Origin: Akebia trifoliata
Lineage: Eukaryota > Streptophyta > Magnoliopsida > Ranunculales > Lardizabalaceae
DNA length: 64,000 nt
Direction: 5' to 3'
Assembly (NCBI GenBank): GCA_017979445.1
Contig: CM030711.1
Location: 12,245,221-12,309,220 of the forward strand
The notes under the pieces are model-generated. The model worked only from the letters and a program-made list of their open reading frames with translations, was not told where the DNA came from and made no database searches. Below, one piece after another: positions 48,381 to 60,114 of the stretch. The stretch's first letter is position 1. Each line of letters begins with the position of its first letter. A program made the translations under genes and the position numbers.

Positions 48381-48505
48381 TAGGAGTTATCTAGAATAAT
48401 CTAAGTCATTTAATGGTGTATATAGAATTGTCTATGGAGTTCTATAAATAGAGATGTTTTCTCACCATTTTGTATCAACCAAAAATACCAATACTACAAA
48501 ACATG
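48381..48505 (+). repeat. Right part of the LTR-like sequence split by element A
   Basis: Continues from 35438. It contains GTTCTATAAATAGAGATG, a good TATA box in plus orientation, and ends near AAAATACCAATACTACAA. The end was not defined because the GAGGCG-rich sequence begins here. Confidence 0.5.
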
Positions 48506-48536
48506 AGGTATTTAGAGGCGATTTTAAATTGTCACC

Positions 48537-50250
48537 TGAAAGCGCCCTCGATCCGCGGGGTGCGCGGATCCGCTTTTGACTCTTGAGGTTTGGGAGTCGC
48601 CACCTAGTTATTGTGGTCTAGGAACCAAACTGACTCTAACATGGATAAAAAGAACTAATCTACCACAAAAAATCTAAATTCGAGGATCATGTTACGGGGT
48701 TGGAAGGTGTCAGGCACCAACCCCGCCCGGCCAAAGTCGGTCTCTACTAACTTCCCAAATATATCACATTGCTAAAAACCTAGATAAAAATAAAAAAATT
48801 ACATACCTTTCCGATAGCAAGGATTTTGTTCCCTCAGATCTGACAAAAATAGCTCCTTGTACTGTACTCCCTTGCTTCGTTCTGTCTTCGGATTTGACTT
48901 CGGATCTCCTAGATCAAGGTATCTCCTTGTTTTTGGATCTGAACTCTTCAAGTTTGTTACGGATTTGGGGTGTTTTTGGAGGGATTTTAGGTGTTTTCTA
49001 GATTAAAATTGAAGGAGGGATGTTAGGTAAGGAGTTGGGGCTCCAAAACTAGGGTTTATGGGGGGCTAGGGGAGCTTCTAGACCTACTTCTCTTAGGGTT
49101 TATGATTTGATACGAAAATAGGGTGTGAACACCTCTATTTATAGAATTTTTTTAAGGTTGATTTGGATAGAGTTAGTGTTTAATTAGAGATCTTTTAATT
49201 AGAGTTGTGTTTTAGTTAAAATTATTTTAGGTAGAATTGTGTTTTAATTAGAATTGTTTTAGGTAGAATTGTTTTTAAGTTAGAACTCTATTAGATAGAG
49301 TTATTATTTAATTAGAATTCTATTATGACTTTTAATGTTTTGACTTTAGTCTTAATTGATTGACTTTTAATATTTTGACTTCAGTCTTGCTTAATTGACT
49401 TTAATTTTGACTTTAGTCTCACTTGATTGACTTTAATACTTTGACTACAGTCTTGCTTGATTGACTTTAAATTTTGGAGAACCCCCTTCCATTATTTCTT
49501 TAATTCTTTGGACCCCCAAAGGGAGGGGTCCATAAAGAAATATCTCACGAACCCTCAACAATTTTACCCGAAAGTCCGATTGATCGATTTTTTAATTCAA
49601 AATTTTAAATTAATTTCATCAATGTTCACTTTAATTATTTAATATTTTATTTATTAATTTCGGAATTTTTTAATTATGAAAATTGTGAAATTACCGTTTT
49701 ACCCCCGGAGAGGACTTTTCACGTTTTAAGTCAGTTTTTAATGTTCTAGGATGTTTTAGAATCGATTTTTCGTAAGGAATTCAATGGAAATATTATTTTG
49801 TGTTATTTATGAAATTTTTTGTGTGAAATGATTTTGAACTTTATGAGGGGCATTTTCGTAATTTTGTCAAATTCTGTTAAAATTGGTGAAATGATTTATT
49901 TGGTTCCGATTTGTTATTTTATGTGTTCGAGAGAGTTTTCATAAGGGTAACGTAGGCTCTAGGGTTGTTTTGAGGTTAGGGGTATTTTGATAATTTGGTA
50001 ATTTTTTAGTGATTTTTATCGTGAAGTTTCTTTTTGGTCTGCAAGATGATGATTTCTATGTTTCTGGGGTCGTATTTTCCTAGCGTAGCGTGGTTTCTAA
50101 GGTTTTGTCAATTCGAGATACCTCATCCGGATTTCTGAAACACATCTGGTAACAAAATAAAGCAATGGAATACACATCCATCATTGGGAATCATTGCAAT
50201 CGGAGTGACGAGTTGATTAATTAGGCGAGTGCAAAAATGGGGTGTCTACA
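48537..50250 (-). repeat. Left (3') LTR of element B, 1714 bp
   Basis: Aligned with 57318-59045, it differs by scattered substitutions and small indels, for example a piece with GGTCTTATTTGATTG present only in the right copy. A TATA-like CTATAAATAG (minus strand) lies at about 49136-49145. Confidence 0.9.
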
Positions 50251-50271
50251 GATGCCCCTCTTTGGCAGAGG
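50251..50271 (-). other. Polypurine tract of element B
   Basis: On the minus strand CCAAAGAGGGGCATC runs directly into the LTR start TGTAGACACC. A purine-rich stretch in this place primes plus-strand synthesis in LTR elements. Confidence 0.8.
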
Positions 50272-50599
50272 GTTGAAGCAAACTAGATAGCAAATCTATT
50301 TTGGTAGATAGTGCGATATCTGAATGTCAAAGCTAGTGACAGTTCATTTTGCAGCCTGATTTAGCAATTCGTCGGGGTGTTCGGATCCTTGAGGGTAAAG
50401 CTCTCCCCAATTAAAAGATTGTCAGGTCCTTGAGCGAGAGCTCTCACTGACAGTGTCAGATCCTTGAATTTTAGAGAATTCTCCCTGACTAAAAAGTGCA
50501 AGTATGTGCACTGTGTGAAATTGAGTAAAATCTGAGTAAAACAAAACTCGAGAAAATTTGAATGATATTTGAGACAAATCTGAGCAAAAGTTGGGAGAA

Positions 50600-51640
50600 A
50601 GTTAAATGTCCTACTCTACCTACTCTAGGTGAAAGAGTAATAAATTTATATTTTTTTGAGAGTCTTATTCTACCTACTCAGAGTGAAAGAGTAATGCACT
50701 AAAATTTTTTTGGGAAGTTCTACTCTACCTATCTGGAGTGAAAGAGTAATGAACTATTTTTATTTTTTTTGGAAGTTCTACTCTACCTACTCGGAGTGAA
50801 AGAGTAATGAACTAAGCTTTTTAGAAGTCCTACTCTACCTGCCCAGGGTGAAAGAGTAATGAACTAATTTTTTAGGCGTCCTACTCTACCTGCCTAGGGT
50901 GAAAGAGTAATGAACTAATTTTTTTTTGGAAAGTTCTACTCTACTCTACCTACTCGGAGTGAAAGAGTAATGAACTAAATTTTTTTTGGGAAGTTCTACT
51001 CTACCTACCCGGAGTGAAAGAGTAATGAACTAAGCTTTTTAGAAGTCCTACTCTACCTGCCCAGGGTGAAAGAGTAATGAACTAATTTTTTTGGGAAGTT
51101 CTACTCTACCTACTCGGAGTGAAAGAGTAATGAACTAATTTTTTAGGAGTCCTACTTTACCTGCCCAGGGTGAAAGAGTAATGAACTAATTTTTTTTTGG
51201 AAAGTTCTACTCTACCTACTCGGAGTGAAAGAGTAATGAACCAAGCTTTTTGAGAGTCCTACTCTACCTGCCCAGGGTGAAAGAGTAATGAACTAATTAT
51301 TTTGGGAAGTTCTACTCTATCTACTTGGAGTGAAAGAGTAATGAACTAATTGTTTTGGGAATCCTACTCTACCTGCCCAGGGTGAAAGAGTAATGAATTA
51401 ATTTTTTTTTTGGAAGTTCTACTCTACCTACTCGGAGTGAAAGAGTAATGAACTAATTTTTTTTTGGAAGTTCTTCTCTACCTACTCAAAGTGAAAGAGT
51501 ATGAACTAATTTTTTCTGGGAAGTTCTACTCTACCTACTCAGAGTGAAAGAGTAATGAACTAATTTTTTTCTTTTTTAGGAAGTTCTATTCTACCTGCCC
51601 AGGGTGCAAGAATAATGAACTAAGCTTTGAGGGAACAAAC
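50600..51640. repeat. Tandem array of about 19 units, 50-60 bp each, in the 3' untranslated part of element B
   Basis: Each unit carries TCTACTCTACCT(A/G)C, GGAGTGAAAGAGTAATGAAC or GGGTGAAAGAGTAATGAAC, then a thymine run and GGAAGT. Two subtypes (TACTCGGAGTG and TGCCCAGGGTG) alternate irregularly. The array lies between the integrase remnant and the 3' LTR. Confidence 0.92.
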
Positions 51641-53155
51641 GGGGGATTAACCTCGCATTTGACTTTTTTTTTAATAAAAAGTTGGATTTTATGAAGGTCT
51701 GGTAAATATTTTAACTCTCTTTGAATCTGAGGAGTTTTCAAAATTGCTATCAAGAGGGTAACCTTTAATGCAAAGTTAACCTTATCCTTTGGGGTTGAAA
51801 TTGACCAGGCATCAGAACAAAAATGCCCCTAGTTTGACAAGGAACATTGCACTAGGGATAATTGAATATAATTTGAAAATAAATGCCCCTAGTGTAAGGG
51901 GGGAAACTGTACTCTTTAGAAAAAAGGAAGTGCCCTTGTTATGAAAGTTTGAAATCCTTGATTACTGCAAGCGCAATAAAGGTTTAACTTTTAATTTTGA
52001 CTTTTTATATTGAAGATTTTGAGTCAGGCTCAAAGACATTGGAACAAAATATTTCTTTCTGAAATTCATCATAGAATTTGTTCTTTCTCCCCGTCGGTTC
52101 GCTTAGGGACATGAAATTCTTCAGATCAATCATAGACGAGATACTTGTATCCATTGAGTCTATATTTGGTTCAAACTGGGTATTGAAACTTGATCATTCG
52201 GACTTCTGATATTTCGGCTCGGGTTACCTTTTCAGCTTCTCAACTCAACGGAGATTTTCTTTTATTTTTTGATAGCTCTAAGTTTTGTCTAGATTGCCTA
52301 TCCAGGTTTTCAATCTAGCGAGCATGCTCTAGCTTTTGCCTAGATCGCCTTTTTAGGTTTTCGATCTAGCGAGCTTACAATTTTTTTTTCCTTACTTTGA
52401 TTGTTGCCAAGGTCATCCTTTCAGATCTTCAACCTTGCGAGCTTACCTTAATTTTTGCCTAAGCCGCCCTTTTTGGATTTTCAACTTAGCAGATTTTTTT
52501 CTTCTTTTTCCCTTCTGAACTTCTGGAGTTGCTGTCTGATCATGCTTTGCTATCTTCCTTGACTTCTCGCACGGTACTTAGGAGGACTTTCATGGGTAAG
52601 CTTAGGACTAAGTATAAAAAGAAAGGGATTTTGAGGCTCAAAAACCCAAATGCCCCTTGTGTGACATTTCCTTTTAAATTATTTTCTTTTGAATTTTTTT
52701 TTATAGATTTTTTCTTTGTCGGGGAATCTATTTTTATTTTTTTGATGTGGTCGGGCCTGAAGTAACTTCTCAGGTTGTCTACGTACCCCAGAATTTTGGG
52801 ATCAGACCAAAACGTAGTTCGAATATTTTTCCCTCCCTTAGGTTAGGTGATCGGGCTAAGAAAGAAGAAGGCATAATTTTTTTCTTTTTGAAAAGGCTGC
52901 GAAAGGGTTGAGAAAGGATATATTGAACTGGATAATAAGAGAATTGATTCGACCAAAGATGGCCTCCTTAAATGTAGTACCGTTTGATTTGGTCAAGGTT
53001 GGTTGATTCTGGTAATTCGATGATCTTGAAGTCTAACAGTTTTTCCAGATAATATTTCCTTGATGATTGAATCTCTCCAATTGAGTTCAAACTTTCTATG
53101 ATCGAGAAGAATACTCAAAATTTTTTTTGGGTAGTCTGATGCTTAGATCTTTGAC
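51641..53155 (-). other. 3' untranslated region of element B
   Basis: No coding region supported. At 52260-52510 a degenerate unit of about 65 bp (around TTTTGCCTAGATCGCC and TTTTCGATCTAGCGAGC) recurs about four times. Confidence 0.5.
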
Positions 53156-53690
53156 TTATAAGTGATGAACTTTGACTTTCTTGCGGGTGACTTTTCTCTG
53201 ATAAGTTTGCACGTGGTACAAAATTCTAAGTTGTCCTTCTTCAATCAAGTTTAATTCTTCATACCGTTGGCGAACCCAATCTATTTCTAACAATTGACTT
53301 TCTTTGAAGACCTTGAGATATGGGATTTCCATTTCTACTGGTAAGATTGCTTTCATATCATACACTAGAAAATAGGGGGTGACTCTAGTGGAAGACTGTA
53401 TTGAAGTAGATATGCCCCTAGTGTGAATGGTAACTTCTCTGACCAATCCTGGTGTGATTGACATATTTTCCTGATGATTATTTTGAGACTCATATTAGCT
53501 GCTTGCTTCAACTATTCCATTAATTTGAGGATGGTAGATGATGATCTGTGATGCCGGATCTTGAACTTTGTACACAGAATAATGACCTAAGCTTTGAAGT
53601 ACGAGCCATTATCAGGGATCAGTTCAAATGGTACCCCCATATCGACTGATAATATGTGATTTGCAACTCAAGATGTAATGAGGATAGCAT
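53156..53690 (-). pseudogene. Degenerate integrase C-terminal half of element B
   Basis: On the minus strand, frame-shifted pieces read VPFELIPDNGSYF (the integrase core around its second Asp), then a piece ending QAANMSLKIIIRKIC, then VTPYFLVYDMKAILPVEMEI and DWVRQRYEELNLIEE, the conserved end of Ty3-type integrases. The last 100 codons are open (53464-53156); the upstream part has several shifts and stops. It is the only pol piece found in this element. Confidence 0.8.
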
Positions 53691-54619
53691 TGAAACATTT
53701 TATAACATCTCTATCGATATATTCATCTCATCAAGCGAGTATCTATTCCGTGTTGAACAACACTCAAGCTTGCACCTAACACATCCTCATCAGATCATAC
53801 GAACAAGTCTTTTGAAATTTCTGAGTAAATTCATTATCCCCTCGTGTTCCTTTAGGGATAGGAGGGTTTCTATTTGAATCTCTTTAGGAAATATTTTCTG
53901 TTCCGAGGTCAATAACCTTTGTTTTCTTGATTAAACGTTGAGCCTGACTCTTATCTTTTTTCTCAAGAAAGAAATCTATCCTTGAAGCCAGATTAGTAGT
54001 TAATTCGTTAATGCGCTCGAGATATTCAAATATTTCCTTTAGCCAATCAAATTCAAAAGGGGCGACAGACACCTCTATGACTCGACAAACTAACTCGACT
54101 CGACAGAAAAAGAGTAGAATCGATCTAAAGAAAATATGACATTGAAAAATTAGACTCGAACTAACTCAAATAACTCATGAAAACTCAATACAACTACCCA
54201 CAACGGGCTTGATTAGGACTGAGGACTGAGACATTGCTTATAACCGACAAGACTAAAGTACTATGATCTTCAAGGAATAACTGGGCGATGTTGAGAAATT
54301 CTAAAGGATTGATTTGGCGTTGACGTTCGTTCCAACTGACTGGACTAGTAACCCTAGCTAGACGGTGGACGATTGAGCTTAGGTACAATGATAACCCTTA
54401 AACCTCTTTGAAGGTGAATTTAACCAATTTCAGTGTCACCCCCTCGATAACATTTTAAATGAACCTGGAGATTTTATTGAATTTTGTACACCAATCCATT
54501 AAACAATTCATCCATTCAATGATTATTCAGAAGGAAAATAATTTTATTGCACTCTTGAAAATAATGTTTTTATTAAATAACAATTTTCACAATTCTGATT
54601 ATTTTTTGCAATCATTTTC
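53691..54619 (-). other. Unassigned internal DNA of element B
   Basis: Sequence where reverse transcriptase would be expected, but nothing matching it is present. Two short open segments (54072-53884 and 54388-54194) have no recognisable domain. The deletion junction was not defined. Confidence 0.4.
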
Positions 54620-55970
54620 TTTTTAGAAAAATATATTTTGATAATTTTACAAGGTCCATGCAAAAAATAGATTTTTGGTAAAAAACATATTTCAAAAAAT
54701 TTTCATGCAAAAATAGATCTTTTGTAAATCATTTTTCTTTCATTTTCTTTTCTTTCGAAAAATATTTTCTTCTGAAAAATAGTTTGTTATTTGGAAAGCA
54801 TTTTCTCTTGAAAAATCTTGTTCTTCTGGAAAATACTTTTTCTTAGAAAACATTATTTTCTAGAGAATAACACTTTTTCTGGAAAACACTTATTTTGGAA
54901 AACACTTTTTCTAGAAAACACTTTCCTTTCGTAAACCATTTTTCTTCTTTGAAAATTTGATTTTTATTTCAATTTAAATGGCCCAACCCACCATGATTAT
55001 TGGATCGGGATGGACTAGGTCATTATTGTAAAAGAATGGATTCTTTATTGGGTCGGTGCACCCATTTTAATTTTCAAAACAAAATTTTGATTCTTGAGGA
55101 CAATCATACACTTTGATCTCATCATTCACATCATTCACATATATTCATCAATCCAAAGGTTCCATTCAATAAACAACCCGGGAACACCCACGATAAGTTC
55201 GAGTTGTACCTACAGGGAAGGTTTCTAGACTCTAAGCTTACTACGTGCAATGCATTTTTATCTGGCCACCCTTACCCAAGCACACCTATATACCTTTCGA
55301 TACGTGGCAACTTGGTTTGATATACCGTATAGGTGATAATCTAAAACCTCAATTCACTTCTCTGAAGCCAAAAATAGCCAGTTTGATCTCCAGTTGAGAG
55401 GTGGCACACAATGCTGAGCAAGGGCCCACTTAAATACCTCTCGTCTAGAATAGACGTAGTCTATCCCCCTCGTACAGTAGGGTACAGCGGGGCAAGATCT
55501 TGCTTAGGCACCGATTTTGACCAAGAAGTGCAATTGATATACTTAGATTATCTTTTATACCTACGGGTACGAGTCAAGAGTTGTAGCTTTCATAAATGGT
55601 TTGGCATCCCACGAGGGGACCGACCACGTATTAGTACTACGTTGGCAACCGGGACATGTGACTGTGTGGTTCACAATAGGTAAAAGGCTCAGGTCGCTCC
55701 AGCCTGGGTGCATCAATACATCTCTCAGAATCACCTGATTAGACCGTATTGATGCCCCAGTTTGATATACCCTAAGGTACGTGACTGGAGTTGTGGTTTT
55801 CATGAATGACGTCGCATCTCCGAAGAGATCAGGCCACGCACTAGTGCTACGTTGGCTATATAGGACGTGTAAGTGTGCAAAACAGTAAACGTGCATGTGG
55901 TGTGTGCAAAACAGGGTGGGGTGTGCCCGGGGCCTTTTTCAAACACATGGGCCCATGGGCCAGATTATAT
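54620..55970 (-). repeat. Leader of element B, inverted counterpart of the element A leader
   Basis: About 1.1-1.3 kb shared in opposite orientation with 38340-39560; for example AACCCGGGAACACCCACGAT near 55176 pairs with ATCGTGGGTGTTCCCGGGTT near 39138. Includes an arm made of repeated GGAAAACA(C/T)TTTTC phrases at about 54640-54960. Confidence 0.85.
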
Positions 55971-56279
55971 CATCACATATGGATATCAAATGAATATTGA
56001 TCAAGAAAATAATATAAAACTCATCACATCGAAATTAAGATGAAAGCAAACACATCACAAATATATCTGTAGAGATCATGGCACATTATATGGGCATATA
56101 ACACAAATAATAATTAATCTGATCCAACATTAAAAAGACCCACAAATTTGTTGTCTATGGTCTAATCAAGGGTTACTTTTGGGTGATCCAAAATAAATCG
56201 AGATTCCAATAGATGTTACATTGATTATAGAATGACAATGGTTGAGATGAGCTCACTCTCAGGAACATTAATTGTGCTA

Positions 56280-57070
56280 ACATTAGATAAATTCGGATTT
56301 TCTATGAATTTGGAAAATACAATCCGAACTTACATCGATGATATCTAAGGCTCCCGATAATGAAATCGAGTGAAATCAAGTTCTAAATTAATCTACTCGA
56401 TGAGATCTACATTTTATTAACAGGTGCCTAGACTTAATTCTCACCAGAATGTTCTGTAAAAACATTTTAACGTTACTGTCTCAACCTTCATTCAGAAACA
56501 ATTCCAAATTTACAGATTGAACTTGTATCGATGATATCTAAGGCTTCTGATAATGAAATTGAGTGAACTCAGATTCTAAATTAATCTACTCGATGAGATC
56601 TACGTTTTACTAAGAGGTTTCCAGACTTAATTCTCACTAGAATATTCTATGAAAACGTTTTAACATTGCTGTCCCAACCTTCATTCAGCAACAATTCCAG
56701 ATTTACAGATTGAACTTCCATCGAATATATCTAAGGCCTTCGATAATGAAATTAAGTGAAATCAGGTTCTAAATTAATCTAATCGATGAGATCTACATTT
56801 TATTAAGAGGTTCCCAGACTTAATTATCACTAGAATATTCTGTAAAAAAGTTTTAACATTGCTATCCAACTTTCATTCAACAACAATTCCAGATTTACAA
56901 ATTGAACTTGCATCGATGATATCTAAGGCTTCCGATAACGAAATTGAGTGAACTCAAGTTCTAAATTAATCTACTCGATGAGATCTATGTTTTATTAATA
57001 GGTTCCCAGACTTAATTCTCAATAGAATGTTTTGTAAAAATGTTTGAACATTACTGTCCCAACCTTCATC
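56280..57070 (-). repeat. Tandem array of four 193-bp units in the leader of element B
   Basis: The phrase TCGATGATATCTAAGGC recurs at 56335, 56528, 56721 (variant) and 56913, giving periods of 193, 193 and 192. Each unit also has TAATCTACTCGATGAGATC and CAGACTTAATTCTCA. This array is not seen in element A. Confidence 0.9.
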
Positions 57071-57297
57071 ATTCCATCATTTTCATATCAATTTGAATCT
57101 TTCATATTTATTGGGGTCATAAAAAAGTGATCCTTAATTGGAAAAAAAAAACAATACCCAAAATCATCTACAATCAAGACAAAAAAAAAAATAAACAGAA
57201 AAAATAAATAAAATAAATCCAACTAAATAATAAAAAAAAACTACGTCATCTTGGCAATGCTCCCATACTTGGGGTTTTTCAAGTTTGATCCTTAATA

Positions 57298-57317
57298 GTC
57301 CCCAGTGGAGTCGTCAC
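57298..57317 (-). other. Primer-binding site of element B
   Basis: Minus strand TGACGACTCCACTGGGGA directly next to the LTR, differing at one base from that of element A (TGGCGACTCCACTGGGGA). Confidence 0.8.
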
Positions 57318-59045
57318 TGAAAGCGCCCTCGATCCGTGGGGTGCGCGGATCTGCTTTTGACTCTTGAGGTTTGGGAGTCGCCACCTAGTTATTGTGGTCT
57401 AGGAACCAAACTGACTCTAACATGGATAAAAAGAACTAATCTACCACAAAAAATCTAAATTCGGGGATCATGTTACGGGGTTGGAAGGTGTCAGGCACCA
57501 ACCCCGCCCGGCCAAAGCCGGTCTCTACTAACTTCCCAAATATATCACATTGCTAAAAACCTAGATAAAAATAAAAAAAATTACATACCTTTCCGATAGC
57601 AAGGATTTTGTTCCCTCAGATCTGACAAAAATAGCTCCTTGTACTGTACTCCTTGCTTCGTTCTGTCTCCGGATTTGACTTCGGATCTCCTAGATCAAGG
57701 TATCTCCTTATTTTTGGATCTGAACTCTTCAAGTTTGTTGCGGATTTGAGGGTGTTTTTGGAGGATTTTAGGTGTTTTCTAGACTAAAATTGAAGGAGGG
57801 ATGTTAGGTAAGGAGTTGGGGCTCCAAAACTAGGGTTTATGGGGGGCTAGGGGAGCTTCTAGACCTACTTCTCTTAGGGTTATGATTTGATACGAAAATA
57901 GGGTGTGAGCGCCTCTATTTATAGAATTTTTTTAAGGTTGATTTGGATAGAGTTAGTGTTTAATTAGAGATCTTTTAATTAGAGTTGTGTTTTAGTTAAA
58001 ATTGTTTTAGGTAGAATTGTGTTTTAATTAGAATTGTTTTAGGTAGAATTGTTTAAGTTAGAACTCTATTAGATAGAGTTATTATTTAATTAGAATTCTA
58101 TTATGACTTTTGGTCTTATTTGATTGACTTTTAATGTTTTGACTTTAGTCTTAATTGATTGACTTTTAATATTTTGACTTCAGTCTTGCTTAATTGACTT
58201 TAATTTTGACTTTAGTCTCACTTGATTGACTTTAATACTTTGACTACAGTCTTGCTTGATTGACTTTAATTTTGGAGAACCCCCTTCCATTATTTCTTTA
58301 ATTCTTTGGACCCCCAAGGGAGGGGTCCATAAAGAAATATCTCACGAACCCTCAACAATTTTACCCGAAAGCCCGATTGATCGATTTTTTAATTCAAAAT
58401 TTTAAATTAATTTCATCAATGTTTCACTTTAATTATTTAATATTTTATTTATTAATTTCGGAATTTTTTAATTATGAAAATTGTGAAATTACCGTTTTAC
58501 CCCCGGAGAGGACTTTTCACGTTTTAAGTCGGTTTTTAATGTTCTAGGATGTTTTAGAATCGATTTTTCGTAAGGAATTCAATGAAAATATTATTTTGTG
58601 TTATTTATTAAATTTTTTGTGTGAATGATTGTGAACTTATGAGCGGCATTTTCGTAATTTTGTCAAATTCTGTTAAAATTGGTGAAATGATTTATTTGGT
58701 TCCGATTTGTTATTTTATGTGTTCGAGAGAGTTTTCCTAAACGTAACGTAGGCTCTAGGGTTGTTTTGAGGTTAGGGGTATTTTGGTAATTTGGTAATTT
58801 TTTAGTGATTTTTATCGTGAAGTTTCTTTTTGATCTGTAAGATGATGATTTCTATGTTCTGGGGTCGTATTTTCCTAGCGTAGCGTGGTTTCTAAGGTTT
58901 TGTCAATTCGAAATACCTCATCCGGATTTCTGAAACACATCTGGTAACAAAATAAAGCAATGGAATACATATCCATCATTGGGAATCATTGCAATCGGAT
59001 TGACGAGTTGATTAATCAGGCGAGTGCAAAAATGGGGTGTCTACA
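57318..59045 (-). repeat. Right (5') LTR of element B, 1728 bp
   Basis: Near-identical to 48537-50250. A TATA-like CTATAAATAG on the minus strand is at about 57914-57923, the probable promoter of the element. Confidence 0.9.
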
Positions 59046-59490
59046 TCACCAATTTCGACTAAACCGCCTCCAATATATTTAAGGGCGGTTTAGTCAAATC
59101 GCCCACTATAGTGGAATCGCTGATTCCTTTTAGTGGCCAACTAGGGCGATTTTAAAAACCGTCTCTAAATAATGATTTAAGGGCATTTTTTATATTTTAG
59201 AGGCTATTTGAAAACCGCCTCTAATAATAATAATTTAATGGCGGTTTAAAAACCGTCTCTAAAGAATATGATTTAAGGGCAGTTCTTATATTTTAGAGGC
59301 TATTTGAAAATCGCCTCTAATAATAATAATTTAAGGGCAGTTTTAAAATCGCCTCTAAATATTGTTATTTAAGGGCGGTTTTTATATTTTAGAGGCAGTT
59401 TGAAACCGTCTCTAATAACAAATTAGTTAAAAAAAAAAAAGCAACATTAGAGGCAGTTCAAAACCGCCTCTAATGTTGTAAAAAAAAATG

Positions 59491-60114
59491 AATAAAATAT
59501 TCATTCCAAAATAAAACCTACAATTATATAAAGAAAAAAAGTTTTTATTGGCACTACAAATTTCACTTATCACTTGTTTGTAAAAAGATACCACAATCTG
59601 TAAATGAATGTTTTATCAAACATAAACTACAATCTACCAAACATGCATCTATGAAATCCAAAAACAAATTACGCATTCACGAATATTTTCACTATAAAAA
59701 AAGAGACAACTCTATGAATTATAAACAAATATGATATGTTTCTTGGATTTAGTGTGCACTTGAAGCCAATCATCTCTCATACTCCAACCCATCTCCATGC
59801 TCACTGTGGCAAAATAAAATGGTAAAGCCATAAATCATGTGCAACCAAAATAGACCTTAGAATCTGTCGTTTGTAATGATCTCATGAATAGCGTCACTGA
59901 CAGCTTGATCCTTAGATCAAACAGGCAGCTTCATTGCTACCTGCTTGGGTCCATCTATCCTGAATGATAACCAAATGAGAACCTTAACGTTGCCTATGAA
60001 CATACCGGACAAAAGGCATGAATGACCTAAAATTACACGGGACAACTTCAATGCACTGTATGGTACAAAAACAAGTCAATAATTCAGAATAGAGATCAAT
60101 GTGCCAAAGATTTC
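59491..60114. other. Intergenic DNA, no gene assigned
   Basis: AT-rich. One minus-strand stretch (about 59960-59860) gives DQAVSDAIHEIITNDRF after a possible acceptor site and may be a decayed exon, but I could not link it to a family. Confidence 0.35.

Larger units (their letters stand above)
48537..59045 (-). mobile_element. Element B: LTR retrotransposon of the same group, internally deleted
   Basis: Two full-length, highly similar LTRs (48537-50250 and 57318-59045), each starting TGTAGACACCCC and ending GGCGCTTTCA on the minus strand, enclose about 7.07 kb. Perfect 5-bp target duplication TCACC lies at 48532-48536 and 59046-59050. The primer-binding site is beside the right LTR and the polypurine tract beside the left LTR, which fixes the minus orientation. 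The interior holds a leader shared with element A, a 193-bp repeat array, unassigned DNA, a decayed integrase end and a second tandem array; gag, protease and reverse transcriptase are missing. Near-identical LTRs and an intact target duplication argue for recent movement, presumably with proteins supplied in trans. Confidence 0.9.
48506..59490. mobile_element. Repeat-rich DNA element carrying GAGGCGGTTT motifs, interrupted by element B
   Basis: 30 bases left of element B (TTTAGAGGCGATTTTAAATT at 48510-48529) and about 440 bases right of it (59046-59490) form one sequence when element B is removed. The right part has about ten copies, in both orientations, of TTTAGAGGCGGTTT-like motifs separated by AATAATAATTTAAGGGC. 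The left edge ATACTACAAAACATGAGG resembles a decayed CACTA end (CACTACAA). I infer a CACTA-type non-autonomous element; the right end and the target duplication were not found. Confidence 0.55.

Noticed and set aside
50600..51640. The regularly spaced repeats as a CRISPR array
   Set aside because: The genome is eukaryotic, the spacers are themselves repeats and the unit is a simple tandem array within a retrotransposon.
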